Source of the DNA: Chlorophyllum brunneum
Lineage: Eukaryota > Basidiomycota > Agaricomycetes > Agaricales > Agaricaceae
Assembly: GCA_963576785.1 (NCBI GenBank)
Contig: OY756143.1
Location: forward strand, 2,232,001-2,296,000
Length of the DNA: 64,000 nt
Direction: 5' to 3'
The position numbers were made by a program, and so were the translations under genes. The notes beneath the pieces were generated by a model, which had not been told where the DNA came from, searched no databases, and was given only the letters and a program-made list of their open reading frames with translations. Shown here one piece after another: positions 1 to 9,923 of this stretch; the first letter of the stretch is position 1, and each line of letters starts with the position of its first letter.

Positions 1-28
1 ATCAGGATCACCAGTTACACCAGCCCAG

Positions 29-1369
29 TCAAGGTCGCGTGGCTCTTTTCTGAATGACGTTCAAAAAAAAACATAGAGGACAGGAAAGAATTGACTTACT
101 TTTAGCTTTAGCCTTCTCAATGTCAGCTTCTGAACCCCTGTCAGCATATCGTAGAGCAAACGAGGACACATACTAACCGCACTAGAATATGATCCACGGC
201 GGGAAAGTCGGGTTTCTTGTCCCTCGATCATCCTTAATCCCTCATTTGCCTCCCGCAATCTCCTCTCATATTTTTTTATTTCGGCACTATCGTGGCCAGG
301 AGAAGCTACAACGCCTTCCATAAGGAGTTCGAGCCGTTGAATTATGTTCTTGAGAACTTGGCCGGTACGTTGAAACCAAGACGATAACGATTGACCAGCT
401 GCGGTTTCCAATAACGGTTTACCCTGTTCGACCATCTCCCGCTGGATATCCAGCGAAATCACGTTTTTGGGCAATGAATTTACGATGTTCCAAGCAGAAG
501 AGCATGTGTTTTCGAACCGCAGCATTTCCGACCCACTGTCAAGAAGCATCCTCCAGTACTTGGTTCGAAGCCGTTCTTCGTTCGTAGTACCTCGATTGAT
601 ATTCCTGGCGTCAAGCTGATCCCAGTTTGTCGTTACGAGGATAATGGAAGAGAGCGCGTCAGGGCCACAGAGGTTTTGAAACATGTCCAAGTTCCGCAGG
701 AGTGTACTCGTCATGCGATTGTCTGTAATCCGGTGAAGGTACAGGATCCCTGATAATTTCACGCCAGCCTGGTATCTGTCGTGTTTGAATCAGTTTGCGG
801 GTAACGGAATTGAGGAGATCACTCGAACGTGTCTTTCAACCAGCTCGCCACTCCTTCCAAAATATCGACGTCGCTCTTAAAGGTATCATCGAAACCGGGC
901 GTGTCTACGAAAATAACGTCCCCCTCCCCCGATGGATCCTGGCACCGAATAGTATACAGTTCTTGGGTACAAGAGCTTAGCATGTTGCCGATTTTGACCT
1001 CATATGCCCCAGTCGCCGCCTTTATAAGCTGGCTGGCAGTGAGCGGCTGATTCTGAGCAAATTTGGGGACAGCTTACCGTGCTCTTCCCGGCACCGGTAG
1101 GACCCATCACTCTGGCAGTCCAAGTTTGAGCTTGTGCAATCCAACAGGCATTCAAGCACTTACGCGATTATTCTCGGCGTACGTGTGGCCAGACTCTCAG
1201 TGTCAGACAGACTTTGAGCGTACTGGCTGTTTGTATCAAGCGAAGTCCCAATACTAGGGAATACAGAGTGTGCAGTATAGAAGCTCGTATTTGTCGATTC
1301 GAGAGACTCAAGTGAAGAAGTTGCCAAGTTGGGTACGTCGACGAGGTCTAAACTAGTAGACTGGGCCAT
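29..1369 (-). CDS. P-loop GTPase (G domain plus helical tail), paralog 1
   Basis: Five exons read 1369-1164, 1111-1078, 1028-829, 775-100 and 49-29, summing to 379 codons in one frame. Exon 1 encodes a Ser/Thr-rich N-terminus of about 69 residues ending PRIIA. The 34-nt exon 2 holds the P-loop VMGPTGAGKST (G1). Exon 3 ends with G3 VDTPGFDDT. Exon 4 carries GILYLHRITDNRM, the degenerate G4 TTNWDQLD and then about 110 residues of charged, probably coiled helix. The family is the large agaricomycete AIG1/septin-like TRAFAC GTPase group; no kinase follows. The donor after exon 3 (gttcga) is weak but keeps frame and matches the paralogs' intron position. Function is unknown; GTP binding is inferred from G1 and G3. 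Confidence 0.8.
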
Positions 1370-1909
1370 CCGTTAGTCGAATAATTGCTTGCGGAAGCGA
1401 TGGACATACCGAAAGCGGATACATAGTCAGGATGCACCAAAGTCTCTGCAAGCAGGGCAGCAAGGTGCAAACGTAGGGCAGCACGCCTTTCATGCGACTG
1501 CTGTAGGAGTGAAATGCGAGGACCACGAGTCAAAGGCCGTGAATAGCAGGTACCAACGCATGGTGCTGGAAAGGTTGCACCCGGCACAGATCGACCATGG
1601 CGAATCCCATCGTTTCATGTATTCCGGATCACTCTCCATACTGAATGTTACTGTGGCCTGTCGTTCGTATCTGAACCTTTGAGGTCCAACAACCCGCGAG
1701 GACACTCTGTACTGATAGAGAGGTGACGTTTAAGCATAGAACGTGGTTATAACGTGGTAGCACAGGTCGCGCAGGCGCTAAAGAGAGCGAATGAGGTCAT
1801 GATAAGGATCAACGCGGAAAACATCCCGTTTGCGTGATCATGCTGAAAGTTATACACCGATAATAAAAAAACACAAGCTAAATGCGGCGTAGGGCTCTGA
1901 GCGACCAAC
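1370..1909. other. Intergenic between GTPase paralogs 1 and 2
   Basis: No convincing gene. The minus strand has an open stretch (about 1705-1490), and upstream at about 1824 a short hydrophobic Met-initiated peptide reading MFSALILIMTSFALFS. The two could not be joined in frame by canonical splice sites, so neither is called. Confidence 0.4.
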
Positions 1910-2918
1910 TCATTCATCCGCAGCGTCGTCCCCCATCAAAGCGAACACAATAGACCATGCACTCTCGGATGTGTTACTATAACGCATGACCTTCGAGACG
2001 ACACTACCCCGCGGGAGCCCATCCCAGTACTTCTGCAGCTCTTGTTCCCGTTTCTGACCAGTGTCCTGCGATTGCAGGTTCCCCCACATGGTTGTCACCA
2101 GCACCACCCGGTTTGGAAACCCCTTGATCGACTCCTCACACAGTGTCCTTAACAACGCCAAATGCCTTATTGGAGGGTTGGAAAGCTTGGGATCCGTGAT
2201 ACGGTGAAGATACAGGATGCCAGAAATCTTGAGTTTTTTCGAGCAGCTTGAAGGTCGTCGGCTCAGGAGTGCGACCAGACATGAAGAAGGACTTACAACT
2301 TCTTTAACCAGCTTCTCAGCTTCTTTTCGATGACCTTTTCCTCCCGTTCCGAGTCAAACCCTGGCGTATCCACAAACACAACTTTGCGATTGCCATAATG
2401 CTCGGGATCGGAGCATTCGACGTGTTGCACGTCATGTGTATCCGGTTTGAGACTATGCCCGACAGGTAAGATGCTCCGCCCCGAGGCGGTGTTTATGAAC
2501 TGTTCTGTTCAGTGAATAACGTTCCCAGTATAACAGCGGCACCACTCACTGTGCTCTTTCCAACACCTGTTTGTCCGACAACCCTGAACGCTTCTCAAAA
2601 TCAGGTTGTGAAAGAGAAGGTATTGTCAACGCACGCAATGATAATATCGTTTTCGTCAATGTTGTCGATGGACAGGCGTTTAGAGACGGCAGAACCCATT
2701 GCTTCAGAGACGGTGGGTGATATGCTAGTCAGACTTGCGGCCGTATTATCTGAAACTTGTATTGCATCGTGCCCAGCAGGGAATGGACTGCGAACACAAT
2801 CGATGGCATCGAAGATCGAATGCGATGATCGATTTCGCCGCATGTACTCAATGAGTTTTCGAAGCACATACCGAATTCGTCGATCACTGAGCACCAAAAT
2901 GCAGGCCTCAGCCACCAT
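1910..2918 (-). CDS. P-loop GTPase paralog 2, C-terminally short
   Basis: Four exons (2918-2635, 2583-2550, 2499-2297, 2246-1910) sum to 286 codons. Exon 1 gives about 95 residues ending NDIIIA. The 34-nt exon 2 encodes VVGQTGVGKST. Exon 3 carries FINTASG and G3 VDTPGFDSE. Exon 4 has GILYLHRITD, then TTMWGNL at the G4 position and the conserved SESAW segment. The protein stops about 15 residues after that point, so the long helical C-terminus present in paralogs 1, 3 and 4 is absent. GQTGVGKS and FDSE (instead of FDDT) make it the most divergent of the left cluster. It is either a genuine G-domain-only form or a gene shortened by a recent stop. Confidence 0.75.
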
Positions 2919-3564
2919 GTTTCTCTGGTTCGAGGGCCCATTCCCATGTGGAAAGTGACGCAGCTACCTCGTTGACATCCTATATCCTCAACCTTCCTCT
3001 CAGTATGCAACCTCCAAGTCCATGGCACCTCAGTATACGACACAGATCACACCCTCACCACCAGCTGGTACTGGAGCAAGCACACTCCATCCACCGAATG
3101 CCAAATCCGGTGTAAATCTCAGACCGTGAGCTGTCTCTGAACAAATGGAGGCCGTTGGGGAGCTCTAATACAAGTTTATTCCTTCCGGGTTTCTTTCAGA
3201 TCATACGGTAGCACCTCTCGGGAAGCACTCGCAGGTCCTACGTTGGGGTCACAATTCGTGAACCATAAACGGACAGACTTGTCGGTCCCGTAAGCCTTTT
3301 CAGTTTAGTGTCGGCCCCATGATTCGCTGAAATTTGAGCAAGGTCAGTGCCGTGTAGGGCTTCTACAGAGTCCAGTCGGACCGTGGGTCCTGATGCATCC
3401 TCGGTGGCAGGCTCATCCAAAGCTACAGAAGGTATTACTGATAATTATCCGACCTGCATTCCATCACTGAAAGAGCCATAGCTGGGGTGTCGGCCGCGGA
3501 CACCAGACTTAAATCATACGTTACGTCCACCATCTCAAGTTTCGCTAGCCCATTCTTCGGATTC
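2919..3564. promoter_or_regulatory. Divergent intergenic region between GTPase paralogs 2 and 3
   Basis: The region lies between the start codons of two oppositely transcribed GTPase genes, so it should hold both promoters. I see no clear TATA box and no supported ORF. The start of paralog 3 is uncertain because an upstream coding exon could lie here. Confidence 0.4.
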
Positions 3565-4759
3565 ATGAAAGTACAGCTATATTCCTCCATTCCTAAGCTT
3601 CATCTGATGCAAAACCAGGCTCGAGATCAGTCGGTTCAGAAACATCAGGAAAATCCTGGGCCGGCGTTCCAAAGCGAAACGTGGAATCATCCGAAAGAAA
3701 TCCAAGACGTGAAGGTAGAAGAACTCAAAGATAGCGATATATTGATAGCGTGAGCCTCCGCTTTACCATAGCAGAAGCTTAACGCTCAACTTTTACAGAC
3801 TAATGGGACCGACGGGGTCCGGAAAGAGCTCGGTATCTATTTCGCTCAAGATCACCACTCCCACTTCTGATCCCTCCTTAACAGTTCATTAGCACCGTCG
3901 TTGGTGAGGACAAAGGAATAGGACATAACCTATCGTCACATACGAGTGGGGTAAATGCCATCAGAGTCCGCTTTCCTGGGGAAAATGCCAATTTGGTGCT
4001 GGTGGACACCCCTGGCTTTGATGACACGCACAAATCCGATTACCAGATCCTGGAGATTGTTTCGAATTGGCTGAAAGAGACGTAGGTCTAACTTCATCCT
4101 CCTTTGATTTTACTTCCAACTCAACTTGTAGGGGTTCTAAAAACATCTATCTCGACGGCGTCCTTTATCTCCATCGGATTTCGGACAACCGAATGGCTGG
4201 AACACCCTTGAGGAACCTAGACATCTTCGAGAAGATTTGTGGATCTCGTTGGTTCAGTAAGGTTATCTTGGTAACAACCATGTGGGACGAACTCGACGAC
4301 GACGACACTGGTGTTACTCGTGAGCAGGAGCTCAGAGAGAGCTTCTGGAAGCTGATGATAACGCGAGGGTCAACGACGGAGCGCCACAAAAACACTTCAG
4401 AGTCGGCTTGGCATATTCTTCATCAGGTCCTCAAGGCTTCACGACAATATCAGCGACCGCAACTGCAGAAGGAGACGGTGGAAAAAGGGAGGGCGCTCCC
4501 TAGCACGGACGCTGGGCATGAGCTCTATACGCAGTTGGATGACCTTGATAAGAAGCGGAAGGCGCTGATGCGTACGCTCCAACAGCAAATGAACAAACCG
4601 GGGACGGATCCAGAGATCGTGAATTTGTTGCAAGCGCAACACAGCGACTTAGAACGAACGCATCATGAGTCAACTGGGGATTTGACGGCGTTGAAGGTAG
4701 CGGCACCACAAAGATTTCTGAAGTCTCTGGGCATGAAAGCGCGACATTTCATGTCTTAA
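3565..4759 (+). CDS. P-loop GTPase paralog 3
   Basis: Four exons (3565-3749, 3799-3832, 3885-4081, 4132-4759) sum to 348 codons. The N-terminus ends DSDILIA. The micro-exon encodes LMGPTGSGKSS. Exon 3 begins FISTVVGEDKGIGHN, where Thr and the IGHNLSS segment occupy the switch I area, and contains VLVDTPGFDDT (G3). Exon 4 has VLYLHRISDNRM, TTMWDELD at G4, the SESAW segment and a Lys/Glu/Gln-rich helical tail. The tail contains the recurring motif LPSTDAGHELYTQL, which corresponds to LPNTEAGQQL in the kinase-fused relatives. The Met at 3565 is the first in-frame ATG; 3607 is an alternative. It is predicted to be a cytosolic soluble GTPase of unknown role. Confidence 0.82.
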
Positions 4760-5077
4760 CCTAATCTCGTTAACACTTGTGTACTCGAGGCAGAAACTAC
4801 TCTTTTCTGAGTTATTTATCCCTCTGTGAATGTACATTGTACTCGTGAATCAGCGTCTAGGTGGCATGCTTGCCTACCGTACTTTCGGCGCTGTATGTGG
4901 TAGGCGTTCGTGCCCAAAATAGCTATTGGACGTCAGTGCGTCAGCAATCTGTCGCCTCGCGGCGACCACATTGCAATATAACGCCAAAACGTGGCCCAAA
5001 GCTTTAAAGCAGCAGGCGAACCTTATGTTTCTGGCAGATTCTGATACCCTCGTCGTCAACGCTCCAGCAGTCCAGTC
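4760..5077. other. Intergenic between GTPase paralogs 3 and 4
   Basis: About 320 bp between tandem genes. It holds the 3' end of paralog 3 and the presumed promoter of paralog 4. Nothing else is recognisable. Confidence 0.4.
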
Positions 5078-6166
5078 ATGGCAGAACGTGTCAACGCAAC
5101 CCAGGGTGTCAAAAAAAACGATGTCATTATAGCGTGAGCCTCTTTCGAGGGACGTTATCATGATTTAGCTGAAAGGTTCTTACAGATTTATGGGCCCTAC
5201 CGGGGCTGGAAAAAGCTATGTGAGCAGACTCATCAGTCGGAGTACTCCCGGGAACTGACATGCTTCCAAGTTCATCGACCTCCTCACAGGTCAACATGGC
5301 CAGCGTGCCGGGAATACCTTGAAATCTGTTACAAGCCAGATAGAGGCTACTCGTATCAAGCACCCCGATGACGAAGATAGGGATGTTGTCCTAGTCGATA
5401 CACCCGGCTTCGACGATACGACCAGGTCTGACATGCAGGTATTACAAATGATCAGTGACTGGCTTCAGAACACGTAAGTGTGCATCGAGTTCATAATGCA
5501 AAAGTCGACTAAAGGATAACCCTCAGATACCAGCGGGGGGTCAAGCTCACGGGTCTCATATACCTTCACCGTATCACTGACAATCGCATGGCTGGTTCAC
5601 CATACAAGAACCTTCGTATGTTCGGCGAACTATGTGGAGATGTCGCCATGAATCAGGTTATTTTGGTATCGACTATGTGGGGAAGGGTCAAGCAAGAAAT
5701 CGGCGAGGCAAGGGAGGAGGAGCTTCGAGAGAAATTCTGGAAGCCCTTGATTGACAGGGGTTCGGACGTTGACCGTCTGGCCACGACAGAACATGAAGAA
5801 GCATGGCGCGTCGTTAAAAAACTAATCACTGAACACGAGAAGAGAGAGATAGTATTGCTGCAGGAGGAGATGGTTGATCTCGGGATCAAACTGAACGAGA
5901 CTCAGGCTGGCAAGACCTTGTACACTTCACTCCAGAGGCAACTCGCGGACCAAAAGGATGCTTTGAAGTCCTTACTTGCGCAAGTGGAGAAGTCGAATGA
6001 CCCAGCATTGACAAAGGAGTTGAGGAGGGAATACGACAGAATCGAGGACGACTTCCAGAAAACATTTGAGGAGGCGAAGAAATTCAAGATATCGATAAAG
6101 ACTCGGATTGGAGGGATGTTTGGTGCAAGGAAAGCCAAAGCTGTGGGTGCTTTTCCTTTGAGTTGA
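5078..6166 (+). CDS. P-loop GTPase paralog 4
   Basis: Four exons (5078-5133, 5186-5219, 5271-5473, 5527-6166) sum to 311 codons. This is the shortest N-terminus of the left cluster: about 19 residues ending KKNDVIIA. The P-loop micro-exon reads FMGPTGAGKSY, with Tyr where its relatives have Thr or Ser just after the Mg-binding Ser. Exon 3 starts FIDLLTGQHGQRAGN and contains VVLVDTPGFDDT. Exon 4 carries LIYLHRITDNRM, then STMWGRVK instead of a canonical G4, then a long charged coiled-coil tail ending in basic residues. It is tandem with paralog 3. The start Met begins MAERVNATQG and gives an exon of normal size for the family. Confidence 0.82.
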
Positions 6167-8218
6167 CGGCAGGTTTTGCTAACACCATTTTAGAAAGCTG
6201 TCAAGATCGGTGACGGCATGGCGCCATGAGTGTCGAAGCAGGTGGGATCTCGGGCCTCTAGGCTAGGGGCCTACACATATTTTACGATCGACACACTGGC
6301 GTCAGATCAACGTCGCTCAGTGCTGGTGACACCCTGTTTCGTACCAGCACGTCTTTGAATAATCATATACTGCCCTCGTCATTCTGGAGCCCGTGCCCAC
6401 ATCCCGCTGCTTCTTCTGGACATGCGCCACTTCCCTTGTGAGGTAGAGTCTAGACACTCTCTGCCCACTCTTCACTACCAACCCTTGTGGCAGCGGCCGG
6501 ATCGCTGCCGCGAATTTCGTTTCAACTTCATGTACTGAAATAGGACCGTAATTGTTGTCCCTTTCGTGATGTTTTCGAGACCACACATTTTGGTTTCTTT
6601 ATCTTTTGGGTCAACCTACATGCAGCGAGTAAGCCAGTCATCAGACTTGAGTGGTACACGACTCCAGTTTCATTAAATGTCGACAAGGAAGAGACTAAGT
6701 TAGAAGAATGCAGGTATGCAATGGTAATGTTAAGCGTGGGAAAGGGGAAAAAACAAATGTGAGTAACTACGCGAGAACACGCATAGGCAACAGACAACCC
6801 ATCCCTGGGGATGATTTGGTGGAGTGAGGAGGAAGAGGTGGGTACATGAAGGGTCAAGAGATGATGTAGTAGTCCATTGAAACGTTCGTTCATGTTGATA
6901 TCCCGAGAGGGAAGCAACGTCAATCTTGATGCGAGGTTCATCAGAGTCGATCAATCAGTGTGACGATGAAAGCTGAGTCGAAGTGCCTGAGTAAAAATGT
7001 CACTGTAAGGGCCACGTCAAAAGACGGAGAACCGAAGGGGTGGAGAGGTTCCGATCTATATCCGTGAAAATGATAACAGCACGGAGAATGATGTGGAGCG
7101 TAACCTAACGTGTGACAGAGCAGGGGGAGGCACTGAGATGCTGCACATGCAACGATGCGGAAGGGTGCCCTTTACCGGAGCTAACGACCATCATCTGCAC
7201 GGGATCGTACTGGTAAGTGTAGGGACCGATGTAAGGATTGGTCCAGCTTCCGGCAACCAATTTCGAGAGCCCAAGTTAATGTCACTTGTCGAAACCCAGG
7301 ATCACACACAAAAATACCCCAGTCGGCACCCGTTGCAACTTCCGAACGCATCAACCAACCATCAAAGAGATGGACACCTAACCAACCGCATAACGAAGGT
7401 ATACGCGCCCACTCATAAATAAATAACAAGAGGACCTCTATAACCAAGGCGATCCGAAGAGCGAGTATGAAAGGGAGTTTCGCCGGGAGTTTGGGCTCAG
7501 TGAAAGGGTTGGTCGGCAAAAGCGCCCAGATAGAACCCGGGGAAGGCGATCAAAAGAGGGGAAGCGAAGGGAGCGCACGACAATGGGTGCTGTAAGGGTT
7601 ATGGGAATTGAGGAAGCAAAGGAGTCAAATTGGAAGAGAACAAGCCGACGGCAGGAAGCCTGGTGATACTTCTCAACCCCACAGGAACCTAATAACCACA
7701 AGGACCGAAAAACAGTGAGCCCACGACCACTACCGAAGGAAGTCCGCCCTCATTTGCCCCTTTCTCCTTGCTTTAGAGATGTGAAGAGGTCCTGGAGCGA
7801 GTATATAGCGATAATGCAAAGTTGACCGGGGGTCGAGGTTACTCATCACGGAGGGTGACCCATGATTAATGAATGGTGTGAATGGCAGGAGGAAGAGCCA
7901 ATAACCAGTGATACAGACGTTGTCGAAGGCGTATGAGTAGGCGTGATCGTTCAATGTTTTTTTTTGACTGAATTCGTCAGGTATCATCACCCGTTCGATA
8001 TCGGGGATCCTGAGAGAGTCGTGGCCTGTCTAAAGTAGACCGAATAACATAATGCGTGCACGAGCACTTGCAGGGACAGAAGGCGGGGGTGTCCAGTCGA
8101 GTTGGGCAGTTCGCGGCAACTGGTGAAAAAGCGACTTTATACGCCCTGAGGGGTGGGTTGCTGCACAGGCGCACTGACATCTCTCGCCTGCCCTTGCATA
8201 TCCTACAGATCACTTGGA
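6167..8218. other. Long intergenic region, no supported gene
   Basis: About 2 kb between the GTPase cluster and Med19. Minus-strand ORFs at 6317-6586 (89 codons, basic) and 6528-6941 overlap but show no recognisable domain, no matching splice pattern and no conserved-looking motif. The rest is broken up by stops in all frames. I see no tRNA, rRNA or transposon signature. Confidence 0.4.
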
Positions 8219-9817
8219 TCAGGAACCCTGATATGTGAATGAGAAGTGATTGAGAACTAACCATACGCTGCTTTTTAACAGGTCGAGGGCGTACGCCAGC
8301 AGAACCCGTCTTGGCATTGGTCTTCATCATTCCGTTTCCGCTGCCTATTCCATTAACAGCCACCCCGTTCACATACATATCCGCCGCAGGAGAAATCCCG
8401 TTCACTGGTGTACTCGCCATCACTCCATCCTCCCTCTCCCTTTTCTTCCCTCTTGATAGGTCTGCACTCGTAGGTGTAGCAGTTGCAGTCCTCGAAGGTG
8501 TGACCACCATCGCCGTAGGACCAGGGAACTGCACTGGGAGCACAATCGGCTTCTGTTCTTGTTTAACATTCGAAGGAGCCGTGGAACCCGGTCTTGGTGC
8601 GGCAGAGCCAGGTCTGGGAACCGTGGAACCGGGTCGTGGTATCATTGATCCAGGGCGTGGAACAGTCGATAGCGGTCTGGGCGTTCCGATCGGTTTTGGC
8701 GTCGATGATGCCACGAGTGCGCCGGATTGCTGTATTTGAGGAATAACAGACGCCGCCCTATGCGGGGCGCCACCAGCGCCTGCCGGTAGAGGTTGAGGTT
8801 GAACAAGGGCGGGTGATGTTGCTGTACCACCAGCCTGTAAGGCCGCAACTGCTTGTGCCTGCTGGGCTTTTGCTAGACGCTTGAGTTCCTTCTGTAGGAT
8901 TCGATATGTTGCCGTAGAATATATGCGGCCACAGGGTTGGAGTAATTAGGGTCGCGGACAAAAGGGTTAAGCGAAGGCTGAAGTGAGCTGATCAAGTTTC
9001 AACTCGAGTTTACGACGAAACATACCCGCTTCTTCCGATCCTCCCGTGCTTGGGCGGATCCCAGGATCAAAGTGGAGACATTCCACTGGTGAAAGCCAAC
9101 GTGATGTATGAGCGGAATGACATCAGAGAGAGGCACGACGAAGCAAGACATACGCTTTTCAGACCCTCCAAACTCACTGCAAACGCCTCCTGCTGAGTCC
9201 TGGCATCAAACTGGTGGATACGCGTAGGCTGCTTCGGTGGGATCATCATCATGCTCGTTAAATAGTCGTCCTTCTTCATCGAGTGCTTTCCTGGAGTTTC
9301 GGAACCCGGGTATGTAGCACAACCATGAACCAGAGCAAAACACTACACGCACCTGGAATGCCCTTGATGAGAGCTTTGTAGCTGTTTTTCTTTTTCTTCT
9401 CGCCCTTCCCGCCTGCAGCATCCTCATCCTCGCCTTCTGCAGCAGTTACGCCTGCTGCTCCTGGAGCATTAGGGGTCTGGACTTGTGGTAGAGGCATGCC
9501 AGAGTCGACTTCCTTTCCCTTTCCTTTGTCGAGAGTCGAGGCGAGGGCAGGTGCTGGGCGTATCTGACCATCGTGGGCATACTGGGTGGCGAACGGACGA
9601 ACATATTTGTCGTATGCAGGGAGGAGGTGGAAGCGCGAGAGAAGGTCCTGGGTGCTGGCGAGGTGCTGTCTTGGTGGCGGAGGGCCTGTTTTTATGTGGT
9701 GAGGTGGGACAAGAGGTGGGAAGGGCGGAGATTACCTGGGGGCGGGAGGTAGAGGATTGGGTGGTCCGTGCGCGGGGAGGAGGGGCCGGCAAGGGCGTTT
9801 GAGGGGAAGGCGTTCAT
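8219..9817 (-). CDS. MED19: Mediator complex subunit 19 (Rox3/Med19 family)
   Basis: Six exons (9817-9736, 9685-9353, 9290-9154, 9085-9026, 8891-8262, 8227-8219) sum to 417 codons. The N-terminus has the basidiomycete Med19 signature LLSRFHLLPAYDKYVRPF, followed by a KKKKNSYKALIKGIPGKHS core, the segment DDYLTSMMMIPPK, and QFDARTQQEAFAVSLEGLK. A basic helix (AREDRKKRKELKRLAKAQ) follows. The C-terminal half is disordered, with several tandem PRPGS-containing repeats and a terminal basic stretch ending VKKQRMGS. Med19 belongs to the Mediator head/middle interface in the nucleus, linking activators to RNA polymerase II. It lies 107 bp downstream of an MFS gene on the same strand. Confidence 0.88.
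8575..8672 (-). repeat. Tandem PRPGS coding repeats in Med19
   Basis: About four imperfect 21-nt units encode seven-residue repeats of the type xxPRPGS (VPRPGS, IPRPGS, VPRPGS, APRPGS). They sit in the low-complexity C-terminal half of Med19. Such repeats can vary in copy number between strains. Confidence 0.7.
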
Positions 9818-9923
9818 GACAGCGTAGAGAGAGAGAAGTGATAACAACCCCAGACGCTTCAGCTCTGTTTGCTTCTGTTTGGCTGACACCCGGTCCGACA
9901 ACAATTATTTGTATTGACATAAT

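Noticed and set aside
6317..6941. Overlapping minus-strand ORFs of 89 and 137 codons
   Set aside because: No domain, no splice logic joining them, stops in the neighbouring region; left as intergenic.
8311..8739. Plus-strand 142-codon ORF rich in Gly and Pro
   Set aside because: Antisense to the PRPGS repeats of Med19; composition is explained by the repeat.
9485..9802. Plus-strand 105-codon ORF
   Set aside because: Antisense shadow of Med19 exons 1-2, whose minus-strand reading has clear family motifs.
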